A stretch of DNA of 24,743 nucleotides from Opitutia bacterium UBA7876 (GCA_002500665.1 DLRY01000092.1:1-24743); one strand, 5' to 3'; shown: positions 1-8,706, numbered from the stretch's first letter. Numbers and translations: made by a program. The notes: generated by a model not told the origin, from the letters alone.

Positions 1-345
1 GAGGTTTGTCAAATAAGGAGAATCCGTACCAACACCCCCCTGCAGGCCCTCATCACGCTTAACGACGAGGCCTATCTCGAAGCCGCGGGAGCCTTGGCCA
101 AGCTCATGAAGGCCTCTTCAGACGAGCTCGCTCAACAAGTCACCTTCGGATTCCGCAGGATGCTCACTCGACCACCAAGCCCCGAGGAGCTCAAAAGACT
201 GATCGAACTCTACCATCAACTCAAACCTGAGTTTTCCGATCAAGAGGCATTCCTGTCCTCGGCCAAGCTAGCGATGGGAGATCCTTCCCTAGTCGCCCTC
301 GCCAGCGTGCTGCTCAACCTGGATGAAACCCTCATGAAGCCCTGA
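1..345 (+). CDS. DUF1553-family (PSD1) secreted protein, C-terminal fragment cut by the window edge
   Basis: The reading frame is open from the first base and ends at TGA 343-345, giving 114 residues of a C-terminus. The visible sequence begins with the conserved tail motif of DUF1553 proteins, RRIRTNTPLQALITLND, followed by a helical region with RRMLTRPPSPEE and LASVLLNLDE, both typical of the family's end. Family members are large exported proteins of unknown function that are abundant in Planctomycetota and Verrucomicrobiota, often with DUF1549 and cytochrome c-like domains at the N-terminus; those parts lie outside this window. The next gene, a DUF1501 protein, starts three bases after the stop. 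This is the standard pairing for the two families and suggests cotranscription. The family call is firm; the biochemical role is unknown. Confidence 0.9.
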   Translation, partial: EVCQIRRIRTNTPLQALITLNDEAYLEAAGALAKLMKASSDELAQQVTFGFRRMLTRPPSPEELKRLIELYHQLKPEFSDQEAFLSSAKLAMGDPSLVALASVLLNLDETLMKP

Positions 346-348
346 CCC

Positions 349-1851
349 ATGGATCTTCCCATCAACCTGCAAAACACCCGGGCCGTTACCAGGCGCCACT
401 TTTTCGGTCAAGCCGGACTGGGCTTCGGCTCCATCGCCCTCAATGACTTGCTTACGGGCAATGCCCATGCGGGCAAGGGAAAAGACTTTCGAATCCCTGC
501 TAAGGCCAAGTCGATCATTTACCTGCACATGGCGGGTTCCCCTTCGCAGATCGATCTTTTCGAGAACAAGCCCGCCCTGACCAAGTTTCACGGTAAGGAT
601 TGCCCCCAGGAATACCTCAAGGGAAAGCGCTTTGCCTTTATCAAGGGAACACCCAAGATGATGGGGCCGGTTTTTGACTACAAAAAACATGGGCAGAGCG
701 GACAATGGGTGAGCGATCTCATGCCCGGGCTCAGCTCCGTCATCGACGACGTCTGCGTGATCCGTTCCATGCATACCGAGCAGTTCAATCATTCCCCCGC
801 CCAGCTTCTTCTCCAGACCGGTAATTCACTCCTCGGCTACCCCGCCATGGGCTCATGGGTTACCTACGGACTGGGTAGCGACAACGAGAACCTGCCCGGT
901 TTCGTGGTCCTAGCCTCGGGAGGAAAGACCCCTAGCGCCGGTAAATCCCTTTGGGGCTCGGGGTTTTTGCCAACCCTCTACCAGGGCGTGCAATGCCGGA
1001 CCGACGGGGGCGACCCCATCCTCTACCTCTCCGACCCCAAGGGGCTTGGCCGCAAGGCGCGCCGGAAAACCCTCGATGCCATCAAGGACCTCAACGAGTA
1101 TCAGCACAAGCACGTGGGTGACCCGGAGACGCTTACGAGAATTTCCCAATACGAATTGGCATTCCGCATGCAGATGTCGGTCCCCGAGGTGATGGACTTG
1201 ACCAAGGAACCCGAACACGTACTCAAACTGTACGGAGCCAAGCCCGGTCACGTATCCGATGCCGAATCAGCCGCAGACCCCCGCCGTCTCTACAAGGGCA
1301 ACGATCCTACCTTTGCCAACAATTGTCTTCTGGCGCGGCGTTTGGTCGAGAACGGGGTACGCTTCGTCCAGCTCTACGACTGGGGCTGGGATCACCACGG
1401 ATCCTCCCCCGGAGAATCGATCGACGAGACCCTCCCCATCAAGTGCCGGCAAATCGACCAAGGCCTTGCCGGTCTGATCACCGACCTCAAGCAACGCGGA
1501 CTCTTCGAGCAAACGCTGATCGTCTGGGGGGGTGAGTTCGGACGCACCCCCATGATGCAGAACAACCGCAACTCCACCTTGAAGAAAGGCTTCTATGGAC
1601 GCGATCATCACCCGTACGCCTTTACCATGTGGATGGCCGGAGCCGGCATCAAGCCCGGAGCCTACGGCCAAACCGACGACATCGGGTATTACGTAGCCGA
1701 GAACCCGGTCGGGATTCGCGATCTCCAGGCGACTATTCTCCATCAGATTGGCCTCGACCCTCATCGTTTCAGTTTTGCCTACCAAGGCCTCAACCAGAGG
1801 CTGATCGGCCCCACCGAGGAAGGGAAGGTCGTCAAGGGGATCCTCGCCTGA
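349..1851 (+). CDS. DUF1501 family protein with Tat signal
   Basis: This 500-residue protein has a twin-arginine motif near the N-terminus (TRRHFFGQ, arginines 15-16) followed by a hydrophobic stretch, so it is probably exported folded through Tat. Conserved DUF1501 blocks are visible: HMAGSPSQIDLFENKP near residues 60-75, an RFVQLYDWGWDHHG block in the middle, and VWGGEFGRTP near residues 392-401. DUF1501 proteins belong to the alkaline phosphatase/sulfatase-like fold superfamily, but no substrate has been established. Its position directly behind a DUF1553 gene is the typical arrangement in the PVC superphylum. The ATG at 349 was chosen because it sits just after the DUF1553 stop and supplies the Tat signal. 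No Shine-Dalgarno sequence is evident. The family assignment is strong and the role is unknown. Confidence 0.93.
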   Translation: MDLPINLQNTRAVTRRHFFGQAGLGFGSIALNDLLTGNAHAGKGKDFRIPAKAKSIIYLHMAGSPSQIDLFENKPALTKFHGKDCPQEYLKGKRFAFIKGTPKMMGPVFDYKKHGQSGQWVSDLMPGLSSVIDDVCVIRSMHTEQFNHSPAQLLLQTGNSLLGYPAMGSWVTYGLGSDNENLPGFVVLASGGKTPSAGKSLWGSGFLPTLYQGVQCRTDGGDPILYLSDPKGLGRKARRKTLDAIKDLNEYQHKHVGDPETLTRISQYELAFRMQMSVPEVMDLTKEPEHVLKLYGAKPGHVSDAESAADPRRLYKGNDPTFANNCLLARRLVENGVRFVQLYDWGWDHHGSSPGESIDETLPIKCRQIDQGLAGLITDLKQRGLFEQTLIVWGGEFGRTPMMQNNRNSTLKKGFYGRDHHPYAFTMWMAGAGIKPGAYGQTDDIGYYVAENPVGIRDLQATILHQIGLDPHRFSFAYQGLNQRLIGPTEEGKVVKGILA

Positions 1852-1874
1852 GGTCTCGTCACGCCTGTTCCAGG

Positions 1875-3284
1875 ATGAATAACCTTCACCCGACGGCTCG
1901 AGCCAAGTTTTGCGGACGGCTTTTCCTCCCCCTTCTGGCTTCGCTTTGCCTTTTTCCTTTCGCCTTCGCAAAAAACGCCCCCTTTCCCGTTACCATCTCC
2001 CCGCAAAAGCTGACGCCCCTGATGGAGAGGGAATTACGCGGCTGTTTCGATTTCTTCTGGAAGGAGTGGAATTCCGATCCCAAGAGCCCGACCTACGGAA
2101 TGACCAACGGCGACTACGTTGGCCTCCAAACCTATTCCCCGATCGCCATCGAGGAGCAGGGCTTTTATTTCGCAGCCATCGTAATCGGCGTGGAACGGGG
2201 ATGGATCCCCCGGGAAGAGGGACGGAAAAGAATCATCACCTGCCTGAAAACCCTTCGTGAGCTCAATAGGATCAACGGATTCTGGTACCACTTCATCGAT
2301 CCCGACACGGGCAAGCGCGGATGGAAGGATTCCCATAACATTGAGCTGAGCAACGCCTCCGCAGGTACCATGCTCCTCGGAGCTTTGGCCGCATCCGAAT
2401 ATTTTGGGGGAGAAATCCAGCGCCTGACCCATGAACTGTATTCGAAAATGAACTGGAAATGGTTCACCAATCCGGAAACCAAGCATCCCTACCTCGCCTG
2501 CTACCCGGAAGACCTTCCCGACAAAGTTCCCCCCGGCATCAACGAGGATGGCATGTTCGGGGGCTGGTCGGCCTACAGCGAACACATCTTCCTCTACATC
2601 CTGGCCGCAGGCGCCCCGAAAAGCGATTTCGCCACCGGATCCGATTCGTACTATGCCATGAAGACCTACAAGGGGCGCTACAAAGGAGAGGAATTCATCA
2701 TCTGCGGAACGGGCGCCGCCTTTACCTACCAATGGACCCATGCCTTCATCGATTTCCGCAACCTGCGTGACAAGCTGGGGCGCGATTGGTTTTCCAATTC
2801 ACGCCATGCGTCCCTGGCCGCCCGGCAATACGCAATCGACAACGCCCACCGCATCAAGGGCCTCGGCCCGAATTCCTGGGGCATGTCCGCCTGCATCAGC
2901 CCATCCACAGGTTACAGCGGCCGATACGGCTCCCATCCCATCGGGGCCGGGCACAAGCTCCTCGAGGACGGGACGGTCGCCCCCTACGGCGCCCTCTCCT
3001 TTCTTCCCTTCACGCCTCAGGAATCAAAGGCTGCTCTTGAACATATGTACGAGATCCCTGGCCTTGTCGGGAAATACGGGCTCTACGACGCCTACAGCTA
3101 CCTCACCAAGGCCAAGGGTGATCAGCCCTGGATCGCAAAAAGCTACCTGGGCATCGACAAGGGGCTGGTTCTTCTGATGTTCGAGAATTACTCCACCCAG
3201 CTCATCTGGCGGTTGCTTCATCAAAACGCCCATATCCAAAAGGGCTTGCACGCACTCGAATTCAAGCAAAAGCCTCTGCATTGA
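1875..3284 (+). CDS. Secreted glucoamylase-like (PF10091) protein, putative glycan hydrolase
   Basis: This protein has 469 residues. The ATG at 1875 is preferred over upstream in-frame starts because those run through the DUF1501 gene, whereas 1875 begins a clean signal peptide: a basic start, a hydrophobic core near residues 15-30, and likely cleavage after AFA near residue 32. The body matches the glucoamylase-like domain: an FDFFWKEWNSD motif near 58-68, SPIAIEEQGFYFAA near 88-101, VERGW, a GFWYHFIDPDTGKRGW segment, and ELSNASAGTMLLGALAASEYF. This (alpha/alpha)6-barrel family includes GH144 beta-1,2-glucanases and many proteins of unknown specificity. The later GMFGGWSAYSEH and PYGALSFLPFTPQES blocks also fit. 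It is probably a periplasmic or outer-surface hydrolase acting on the same glycan as the downstream sulfatases. The exact substrate cannot be read from the sequence. Confidence 0.85.
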   Translation: MNNLHPTARAKFCGRLFLPLLASLCLFPFAFAKNAPFPVTISPQKLTPLMERELRGCFDFFWKEWNSDPKSPTYGMTNGDYVGLQTYSPIAIEEQGFYFAAIVIGVERGWIPREEGRKRIITCLKTLRELNRINGFWYHFIDPDTGKRGWKDSHNIELSNASAGTMLLGALAASEYFGGEIQRLTHELYSKMNWKWFTNPETKHPYLACYPEDLPDKVPPGINEDGMFGGWSAYSEHIFLYILAAGAPKSDFATGSDSYYAMKTYKGRYKGEEFIICGTGAAFTYQWTHAFIDFRNLRDKLGRDWFSNSRHASLAARQYAIDNAHRIKGLGPNSWGMSACISPSTGYSGRYGSHPIGAGHKLLEDGTVAPYGALSFLPFTPQESKAALEHMYEIPGLVGKYGLYDAYSYLTKAKGDQPWIAKSYLGIDKGLVLLMFENYSTQLIWRLLHQNAHIQKGLHALEFKQKPLH

Positions 3285-3312
3285 TGCGAGTTTTAACCTT
3301 CAAGACCAGGTC

Positions 3313-4275
3313 GTGAACGGAAAACCTTGCTGCGCCCCTTCCGCTCGTCCCCAGAAAGCGAAGCCCCATGACGAGACCACAGGGACCCGCGGCGGAGCAT
3401 CCCCTGAAGCCTCCGTCGAAAACGCGTCCCTGATTCCCGCTGGTTCGTTTAGGATGGGAGCTGAGGGGCCGGAATGCTGGGCAAGCGACGGCGAAGGTCC
3501 TATCCGTGAATTCGAACTGGACGATTATTTGATCGATCGTTGCTGCGTGAGCAATTCGGAATTCGGAACCTTCGTGGAGGAAACCGGTTACCAAACCGAG
3601 GCCGAAAAATTCGGATGGTCCATCGTTTTCGTGGGGCAGATCCCCAAGGCTCAGCGCAAGCGCAAGCGATTCGAGACAGTGGTCGGAATGCATTGGTGGG
3701 CGAAAGTAGAAAAGGCGGACTGGCGCAAACCGGGAGGACCGGGCAGCAACGTCCGAAAACTCGGAGACCATCCGGTCGTCCACGTCAGTTGGAACGATGC
3801 CTCGGCCTACGCCGAGTGGGCAGGCAAGCGCCTCCCCACCGAGGCGGAGTGGGAAAAGGCCGCCCGCGGAGGGCTCGAACAAAGCCGCTACCCCTGGGGA
3901 GACGAACTGACCCCCGGGGGCAAGCACCTCTGCAACATCTGGCAGGGCGCCTTCCCGGACCAGAATACGGGGGAGGACGGTCACCTCTGGACGGCTCCTG
4001 CGAAAAGTTTCCCAGCCAACGGGCACGGACTCTACAACGCTTCGGGCAACGTCTGGGAATGGACCTCCGACTGGTTTGATCCCACTTGGCGCCGGAACGC
4101 CGGCTCAAAGAACCCGACCGGGCCGAAGGAAGGCACTGAGAAAGTAATCAAGGGAGGCTCCTTTCTTTGCCACGATTCCTACTGCAACCGCTATCGGATC
4201 GGAGCCCGAACGAGGAACACCCCCGACTCCTCGACTTCCCACACGGGCTTTCGCCTAGCCTGCGGGACGGGCTGA
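3313..4275 (+). CDS. Formylglycine-generating enzyme (sulfatase-modifying factor, SUMF1/FGE type)
   Basis: FGE oxidises the motif cysteine of type I sulfatases to C-alpha-formylglycine, using O2 and a copper-bound cysteine pair. This 320-residue protein aligns well by eye with actinobacterial and human FGE: GSFRMG near 45-49, HPVVHVSWNDASAYAEWAGK, RLPTEAEWEKAARGG, YPWGDELTPGG, CNIWQG, GNVWEW near 245-250, and the decisive KGGSFLCHDSYCNRYR segment. That segment holds both catalytic cysteines, C286 and C291 (human C336/C341). It is therefore a true FGE and not merely a member of the wider FGE-like fold family. There is no signal peptide, so it acts in the cytoplasm before sulfatase export. The start is GTG at 3313, with AGG a few bases upstream; no ATG lies in frame near it. 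The N-terminus carries a CCAPSAR segment (C6-R12) that resembles a sulfatase motif. Two sulfatase genes follow directly. Confidence 0.96.
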   Translation: MNGKPCCAPSARPQKAKPHDETTGTRGGASPEASVENASLIPAGSFRMGAEGPECWASDGEGPIREFELDDYLIDRCCVSNSEFGTFVEETGYQTEAEKFGWSIVFVGQIPKAQRKRKRFETVVGMHWWAKVEKADWRKPGGPGSNVRKLGDHPVVHVSWNDASAYAEWAGKRLPTEAEWEKAARGGLEQSRYPWGDELTPGGKHLCNIWQGAFPDQNTGEDGHLWTAPAKSFPANGHGLYNASGNVWEWTSDWFDPTWRRNAGSKNPTGPKEGTEKVIKGGSFLCHDSYCNRYRIGARTRNTPDSSTSHTGFRLACGTG

Positions 4276-4363
4276 ACGGGAAGACCATTTTCTTCGACAA
4301 GCATGGGGCGAAACGAGTAGAAGACTTCTTGACCCCGAACTTTACGAACCCCCTCCATCAGAG

Positions 4364-5923
4364 ATGACTATCAGACACGCCCTCAATCTCCTTGTTTTTC
4401 TCTTTCCCGTCCTGGCCTTGACGGCCAAGGGCGCGCCGAAGAAACCGAACATTCTCTTCATCTTCACCGACGACCAGTCCCATCGTACCGTCTCGTGCTA
4501 CCCGGAGGCCCCGGATTGGGTGAAGACCCCACACATAGATTCCTTGGCCAAGGAGGGCATTCGCTTTGCCCATTGCTACATGGGCTCCTGGTGCATGGGT
4601 TCGCGGGCAACCCTTCTCACCGGGCACCAGACCTACGGGGTCAATTCGATGCGGATGGAGGGGGAATATCCGGGTAGCGTCTACGACCCGGAAAAATGCC
4701 CCTTTTGGCCGGCCGTATTCAGGAAGAACGGGTACCAGACCGCTCAGGTCGGCAAATGGCACACCGGCACGGACAATGGTTTCGGGCGCGACTGGGACTT
4801 CCAGAAGGTCTGGAACCGGCCCGCCTTTCCCGGAAACGCAGGCAACTACTTCAAGGAACAACTGATCCAGACGAACGGGCCCAAGCCGGTCATGACCCAG
4901 GGATACTCGACCGACAACTACACCAAGTGGGCCGAGGAATACATTCGGGGCGGTCACGGAAAGGACGAAGAGAAACCCTTTTACCTCTGGGTCTGCTATG
5001 GGGCCGTCCACGGCCCCTTTACCCCCGCCAAGAGGCACTTCGAGGACTACCCCGGCGTGAAGGTTGACGTCCCCAAGGACGTCTATCCCCCGAGGAAAGG
5101 AAAACCCGAGTATTCCAGAAACAAGGAACAATGGGTCCCCGGCCCCGATGGTTTTCCCGTACTCAAGGCGGGTAGGTTTGCGGGTCGCACGGTGAGCGGG
5201 AAATTCATTCACGGCACCGATCTCCATTCCCTTGAGAGGCAGTACAACCAGGGAGTGCTCGCAATCGACGACGGAGTCGGCCGGCTGATCAAAGCCCTCA
5301 AGGAAACCGGCCAGTACGAGAACACCCTCATCGTATTCGGGGCCGACCAGGGAATCGCCTGGGGGCAAAAGGGCTTCCAGATGAAGCTCGCCCCCTACGA
5401 CGGAACCATCCGCGGCCCCCTCATCGTAAGCATGCCCAAGAAATTTCCCACCGGCAAAGTTTGCCCCAAACCCGTCGGCGGCGCCGACCTTGTCCCGACC
5501 TTCTTCAAAACGGCGGAGCTCGATCTTCCATGGAAGATGCACGGGCGCGACCTCACCCCCCTCCTCGAGCAACCCGGTCGCAAGGATTGGAAAACCCCCC
5601 TCCTTCTCGCCCATACCGGGATGAGCTTCGGCGAGGACTGCGACGAGGTGATCGACATGAAGGACGACCCCATCTACCAGAAGCAAAGGGTACCTTGGTG
5701 GGTTTCCCTGCGAACGGATCGCTACAAATACATCCGCAACCTTTTGCCCGGGGAAACCGAGGAACTCTACGACATGAAGAAAGACCCCGAGGAACTGATC
5801 AACCTTGCGGTGGATGAAAAACACCTCGCTCTTCTGCGAAAGCTCAGGAAGAAAGCGATTTCCGAATTGGAAAGAACGGACTGCAATTTTGCCGGAAAAA
5901 TGCCTCCCGTGCGGACCCCCTGA
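4364..5923 (+). CDS. S1-type sulfatase with unusual CxGxR maturation motif (sulfatase A)
   Basis: This is an exported sulfatase of 519 residues with a signal peptide (hydrophobic residues about 6-20, possible cleavage near AKGA). The sulfatase fold is clear: KPNILFIFTDDQ with calcium-binding D36-D37, TPHIDSLAKEGIRF, GKWH at 130-133, D328-Q329 in GADQG, and an ELYDMKKDPEELINLA end. The formylglycine site reads CMGSRATLLTG (C77-M-G79-S-R81). The usual third-position proline, or less often alanine, is glycine here. Cysteine and arginine are intact, so maturation may still be possible. The gene is the first sulfatase after the FGE gene, 88 bases downstream, and sulfatase B follows 12 bases later. 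It resembles choline-sulfatase and arylsulfatase-like members, but the substrate is undetermined. The ATG at 4364 gives the signal peptide. Confidence 0.93.
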   Translation: MTIRHALNLLVFLFPVLALTAKGAPKKPNILFIFTDDQSHRTVSCYPEAPDWVKTPHIDSLAKEGIRFAHCYMGSWCMGSRATLLTGHQTYGVNSMRMEGEYPGSVYDPEKCPFWPAVFRKNGYQTAQVGKWHTGTDNGFGRDWDFQKVWNRPAFPGNAGNYFKEQLIQTNGPKPVMTQGYSTDNYTKWAEEYIRGGHGKDEEKPFYLWVCYGAVHGPFTPAKRHFEDYPGVKVDVPKDVYPPRKGKPEYSRNKEQWVPGPDGFPVLKAGRFAGRTVSGKFIHGTDLHSLERQYNQGVLAIDDGVGRLIKALKETGQYENTLIVFGADQGIAWGQKGFQMKLAPYDGTIRGPLIVSMPKKFPTGKVCPKPVGGADLVPTFFKTAELDLPWKMHGRDLTPLLEQPGRKDWKTPLLLAHTGMSFGEDCDEVIDMKDDPIYQKQRVPWWVSLRTDRYKYIRNLLPGETEELYDMKKDPEELINLAVDEKHLALLRKLRKKAISELERTDCNFAGKMPPVRTP

Positions 5924-5935
5924 ACGCCCCAAGCC

Positions 5936-7318
5936 ATGAAAAAGCCGACCGCCCTCATCTTGAGCCTTTGGGCTCTCTCTCCTACCGGGGCCAAGCCCAA
6001 CATCCTTTTCATCGCCGTCGACGACTTGCGTCCCGAACTCGGTTGCTATGGAGGGAAGCAGGTCCAGTCCCCCCACATCGATAAGCTGGCGGCCCGAGGA
6101 ACAACCTTCCACCGGGCCTATTGCCAGGTTGCAGTCTGTGGTGCCTCGCGGGCAAGCTTGATGACCGGGCTTCGTCCCACCTGGAAGCGTTTTCTCAAGT
6201 ACGATACCTTTGCCGAAAAGGACGCCCCCGATGCCATGACCCTGCCTGGTGAATTAAGGAAAAACGGATACCACTGTCTTTCCAACGGGAAGATTTTTCA
6301 CCACAAGAACGATACTGCAACACGGAGTTGGAGCGAGGACCCATGGAAGCCCGACATGGGAGGAGCTTCCTTCATCGACCCCAAGTCCAAATCCATGATA
6401 GGCGGGCGCAAAAAACGCGGTCCCGTCCTGGAAGGGCCCCAAGTTCCCGACAACGCGTACCCCGATGGACAAATCGCGGACAAGACCATCGCCGACCTCA
6501 AGAGGATGAAAAAGCAGGGCAAGCCCTTCTTCATCGCCTGTGGGTTCATCAAGCCCCACCTCCCCTTCTATGCCCCCAAGAAGTACTGGGACCTCTATGA
6601 CCCGGCGGATCTCGAGCTCGCGGACAACCGCACGCTCCCCCGCCACGCGCCCTCCAGCCTCAAGGGCTCAGGGGAGGTTCACAACTACCACGACCGGGGC
6701 ATGAAGTACAACAGCGACGAATGGCATCGGGCCTGCCTGCACGGCTACTATGCATGCGTCAGCTACGTCGACGCCCAGGTCGGCAGGCTGATGAAGACGC
6801 TGGACCAGTTGAAACTGAGCAAAGACACCATAGTCATCCTGTGGGGGGATCATGGCTGGCACTTGGGCGAGCACAACTTCTGGGGCAAGCACAACGTCAT
6901 GCACCTTTCCACCCGCTCGCCCTTGATCGTCTCCGCGCCCGGGTTCAAGCCTGGGCAAACTTGCGACCGGCTGGTCGAATTCGTGGACGTCTACCCCACC
7001 CTAATGGAGCTCGCCGGCCTCAAGACGGCAAACGACGGGCTTCAGGGAACGAGCTTCAAGCCCTTGCTCGAGAAACCCGGCCTGGCATGGAAGAAAGCGG
7101 CCTTCTCCAAGTACGGACCGGCCGTCAGTCTGGTGACCAACCGCTACAACTACGCTGAATTCAAGAATGGGGAAAAAATGCTTTTCGACCTGAACTCCGA
7201 CCCGGATGAGAACGTCAACCTCTCCACCTCGCCCAAGCAAAAGGAAAACCTCAAGCGCCTCGGGAGGATTCTCAAGGACGGTTGGCGCGGAGTTTTACCC
7301 CCAACCGCCAAACGTTAA
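5936..7318 (+). CDS. Iduronate-2-sulfatase-like S1 sulfatase with CxAxR motif (sulfatase B)
   Basis: This exported sulfatase has 460 residues and a short signal peptide (about residues 1-19, ending near PTGA). It follows the iduronate-2-sulfatase pattern: KPNILFIAVDDLRPELGCYG, SPHIDKLAARGTTFHRAYCQ, GYHCLSNGKIFHH with the IDS-type GK(I/V)FH in place of GKWH, FFIACGFIKPHLPFYAPKKY, SYVDAQVGRLM, and WGDHGWHLGEHNFWGKH with D305-H306. The formylglycine site is VCGASRASLMTG (C68-G-A70-S-R72), with alanine in place of proline. CxAxR is a recognised alternative that FGE or anaerobic maturases can use. The resemblance to IDS suggests a 2-O-sulfated uronic acid or similar residue, but closely related bacterial enzymes act on other sugars, so the substrate is open. 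The gene lies 12 bases after sulfatase A and 21 bases before the DUF4832 gene, so they are likely cotranscribed. Confidence 0.94.
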   Translation: MKKPTALILSLWALSPTGAKPNILFIAVDDLRPELGCYGGKQVQSPHIDKLAARGTTFHRAYCQVAVCGASRASLMTGLRPTWKRFLKYDTFAEKDAPDAMTLPGELRKNGYHCLSNGKIFHHKNDTATRSWSEDPWKPDMGGASFIDPKSKSMIGGRKKRGPVLEGPQVPDNAYPDGQIADKTIADLKRMKKQGKPFFIACGFIKPHLPFYAPKKYWDLYDPADLELADNRTLPRHAPSSLKGSGEVHNYHDRGMKYNSDEWHRACLHGYYACVSYVDAQVGRLMKTLDQLKLSKDTIVILWGDHGWHLGEHNFWGKHNVMHLSTRSPLIVSAPGFKPGQTCDRLVEFVDVYPTLMELAGLKTANDGLQGTSFKPLLEKPGLAWKKAAFSKYGPAVSLVTNRYNYAEFKNGEKMLFDLNSDPDENVNLSTSPKQKENLKRLGRILKDGWRGVLPPTAKR

Positions 7319-7339
7319 AGTCGTCCGGCATTATAAGCG

Positions 7340-8692
7340 ATGAGCAACACAAAAAAATCTGGAGCCAAGGCACTCTTGGCTCTTTGGGCAAGCGCCATGG
7401 CGTCGGTGGCTCCAGCCGAGGATCACAATGCCTTGGCCTTCGTTCGCCCAGCCTCGGCACCGGGTCCCCTCGACAACCCGCTCAAGGGCTATTGTCCCTA
7501 CGTCACTGCGGGAGAGATTCATCGCCCTTACTCGATGTCTTTCCTTTACACCTCATGGAAGGAGCTCGAACCAACCGAGGGCAACTATGCCTTCGAGGCT
7601 TGGGAAAAGAAGGTATGGTCCCATCCTCGGGCCAAGGGGAAACACCTCGTTATCCGGGTTTATGCGGATTACCCCAAGAAACCATCGGGTTTGCCCGACT
7701 GGTTGCGGACCAAGGGAGTAAGGGAAAAAAAATACCGCGACCATGGCGGAGGCATGAGCCCCGACTACGACCATCCGCAAATGGTGGTGGCGATGGAGCG
7801 GTTCGTCTCGGCATTCGGAAAACGCTACAACAATAATCCTAGAATAGCCTTCATTCAGCTAGGTCTCCTGGGCTTTTGGGGGGAGTGGCACACCTATCCC
7901 CATGAAGAATGGTTCGCTTCCGAGAAAACCCAGCGACGCATAATCCGCGCTTACCTGAAGGCATTTCCGGACAAGCAACTGATGGCCCGGTATGCAGATG
8001 GGGTTCTCGCCGACTACAGGGAAATCGGGTTTCACGACGACATGTTTCCCGAGGACACCGACAATGGGAAGGAGTGGTCCTTCCTTGCCCGCATGCGCCG
8101 AGCGGGACACTCAGATACTTGGAAACGAAAAGTGGTGGGAGGTGAAATGGAGCCCCATAATGCCCCCAAATGGCTAGGCGGGCAATGGAACCATACCCTA
8201 GAAATGATCAGGCGTTCCCATTTCTCCTGGGTCGGGCCCTACGGTCCCGCCCTCGAACCGGAAAATTCCAGGGAGTTCCTCAAAAGAAGTGACGAAATGG
8301 TCAGGAAAATGGGATATCAATTCCGGCTCGAGGAAATCCGCCACTCCGCAAGGGTCTTGCCGGGAGCCCCATGCAAGGTCGTCCTCCAAGGAGTGAACGA
8401 AGGGGTCGCTCCCTTTTATTACCCTTGGCCCGTACAGTTGGCCTGGATTGACGACGGCGGAAAGATCTTGTCCAAAACCAACCTCAACGATGACGTACGC
8501 AAGTGGCTTCCCGGCCCCTTCTCTCTAAAAGCGGATATGCTCGCCCCAAGTAAGGCGGGAGGCTACCGAATTGGATTCGGGATAGAAGATCCTTGGCAAG
8601 GGAAACCGGCAGTTCGCCTAGCCAATCGATTGCCCATGGCAGGAGACTGGACCGTACTGGGGCGGGTCGAATTAGGGACGGGGGCGAAATAG
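7340..8692 (+). CDS. Secreted DUF4832-containing putative glycoside hydrolase
   Basis: This protein has 450 residues. A signal peptide is visible at about residues 1-26 (hydrophobic ALLALWASAMASVAPA). The N-terminal two thirds look like a TIM-barrel glycosidase: NPLKGYCPY, SFLYTSWKELEPTEGNY (the W-x-x-x-E-P-x-x-G-x-Y pattern of many clan GH-A proteins), and QLGLLGFWGEWH, where E182 is a candidate acid/base. The last roughly 120 residues match DUF4832, a beta domain that follows such barrels, with GYQFRLEEIRHSARV and NEGVAPFYYPWPVQLAWIDD. Enzymatic activity is inferred from fold resemblance and from the neighbouring sulfatases; no characterised member is known to me. It is the last gene of the first plus-strand run, ending only 14 bases from the convergent beta-propeller gene. 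Confidence 0.8.
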   Translation: MSNTKKSGAKALLALWASAMASVAPAEDHNALAFVRPASAPGPLDNPLKGYCPYVTAGEIHRPYSMSFLYTSWKELEPTEGNYAFEAWEKKVWSHPRAKGKHLVIRVYADYPKKPSGLPDWLRTKGVREKKYRDHGGGMSPDYDHPQMVVAMERFVSAFGKRYNNNPRIAFIQLGLLGFWGEWHTYPHEEWFASEKTQRRIIRAYLKAFPDKQLMARYADGVLADYREIGFHDDMFPEDTDNGKEWSFLARMRRAGHSDTWKRKVVGGEMEPHNAPKWLGGQWNHTLEMIRRSHFSWVGPYGPALEPENSREFLKRSDEMVRKMGYQFRLEEIRHSARVLPGAPCKVVLQGVNEGVAPFYYPWPVQLAWIDDGGKILSKTNLNDDVRKWLPGPFSLKADMLAPSKAGGYRIGFGIEDPWQGKPAVRLANRLPMAGDWTVLGRVELGTGAK

Positions 8693-8706
8693 AACCTTCT
8701 TGGGCC

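Noticed and set aside
1629..1874. A longer N-terminus for the glucoamylase-like protein
   Set aside because: It would overlap the DUF1501 gene by over 200 bases and bury the signal peptide; its translation is Arg- and Pro-rich, as in shadow frames.
4328..4363. TTGACC at 4331-4336 as a -35 box before sulfatase A
   Set aside because: No acceptable -10 box lies 16-18 bases downstream, and the gap is short within an apparent operon.
4358..6112. A 584-codon open frame on the minus strand covering sulfatases A and B
   Set aside because: It lies opposite two well-supported sulfatase genes, has no recognisable domain, is rich in Gly, Val and Leu as expected for a shadow frame in GC-rich DNA, and has no independent signal for a start.
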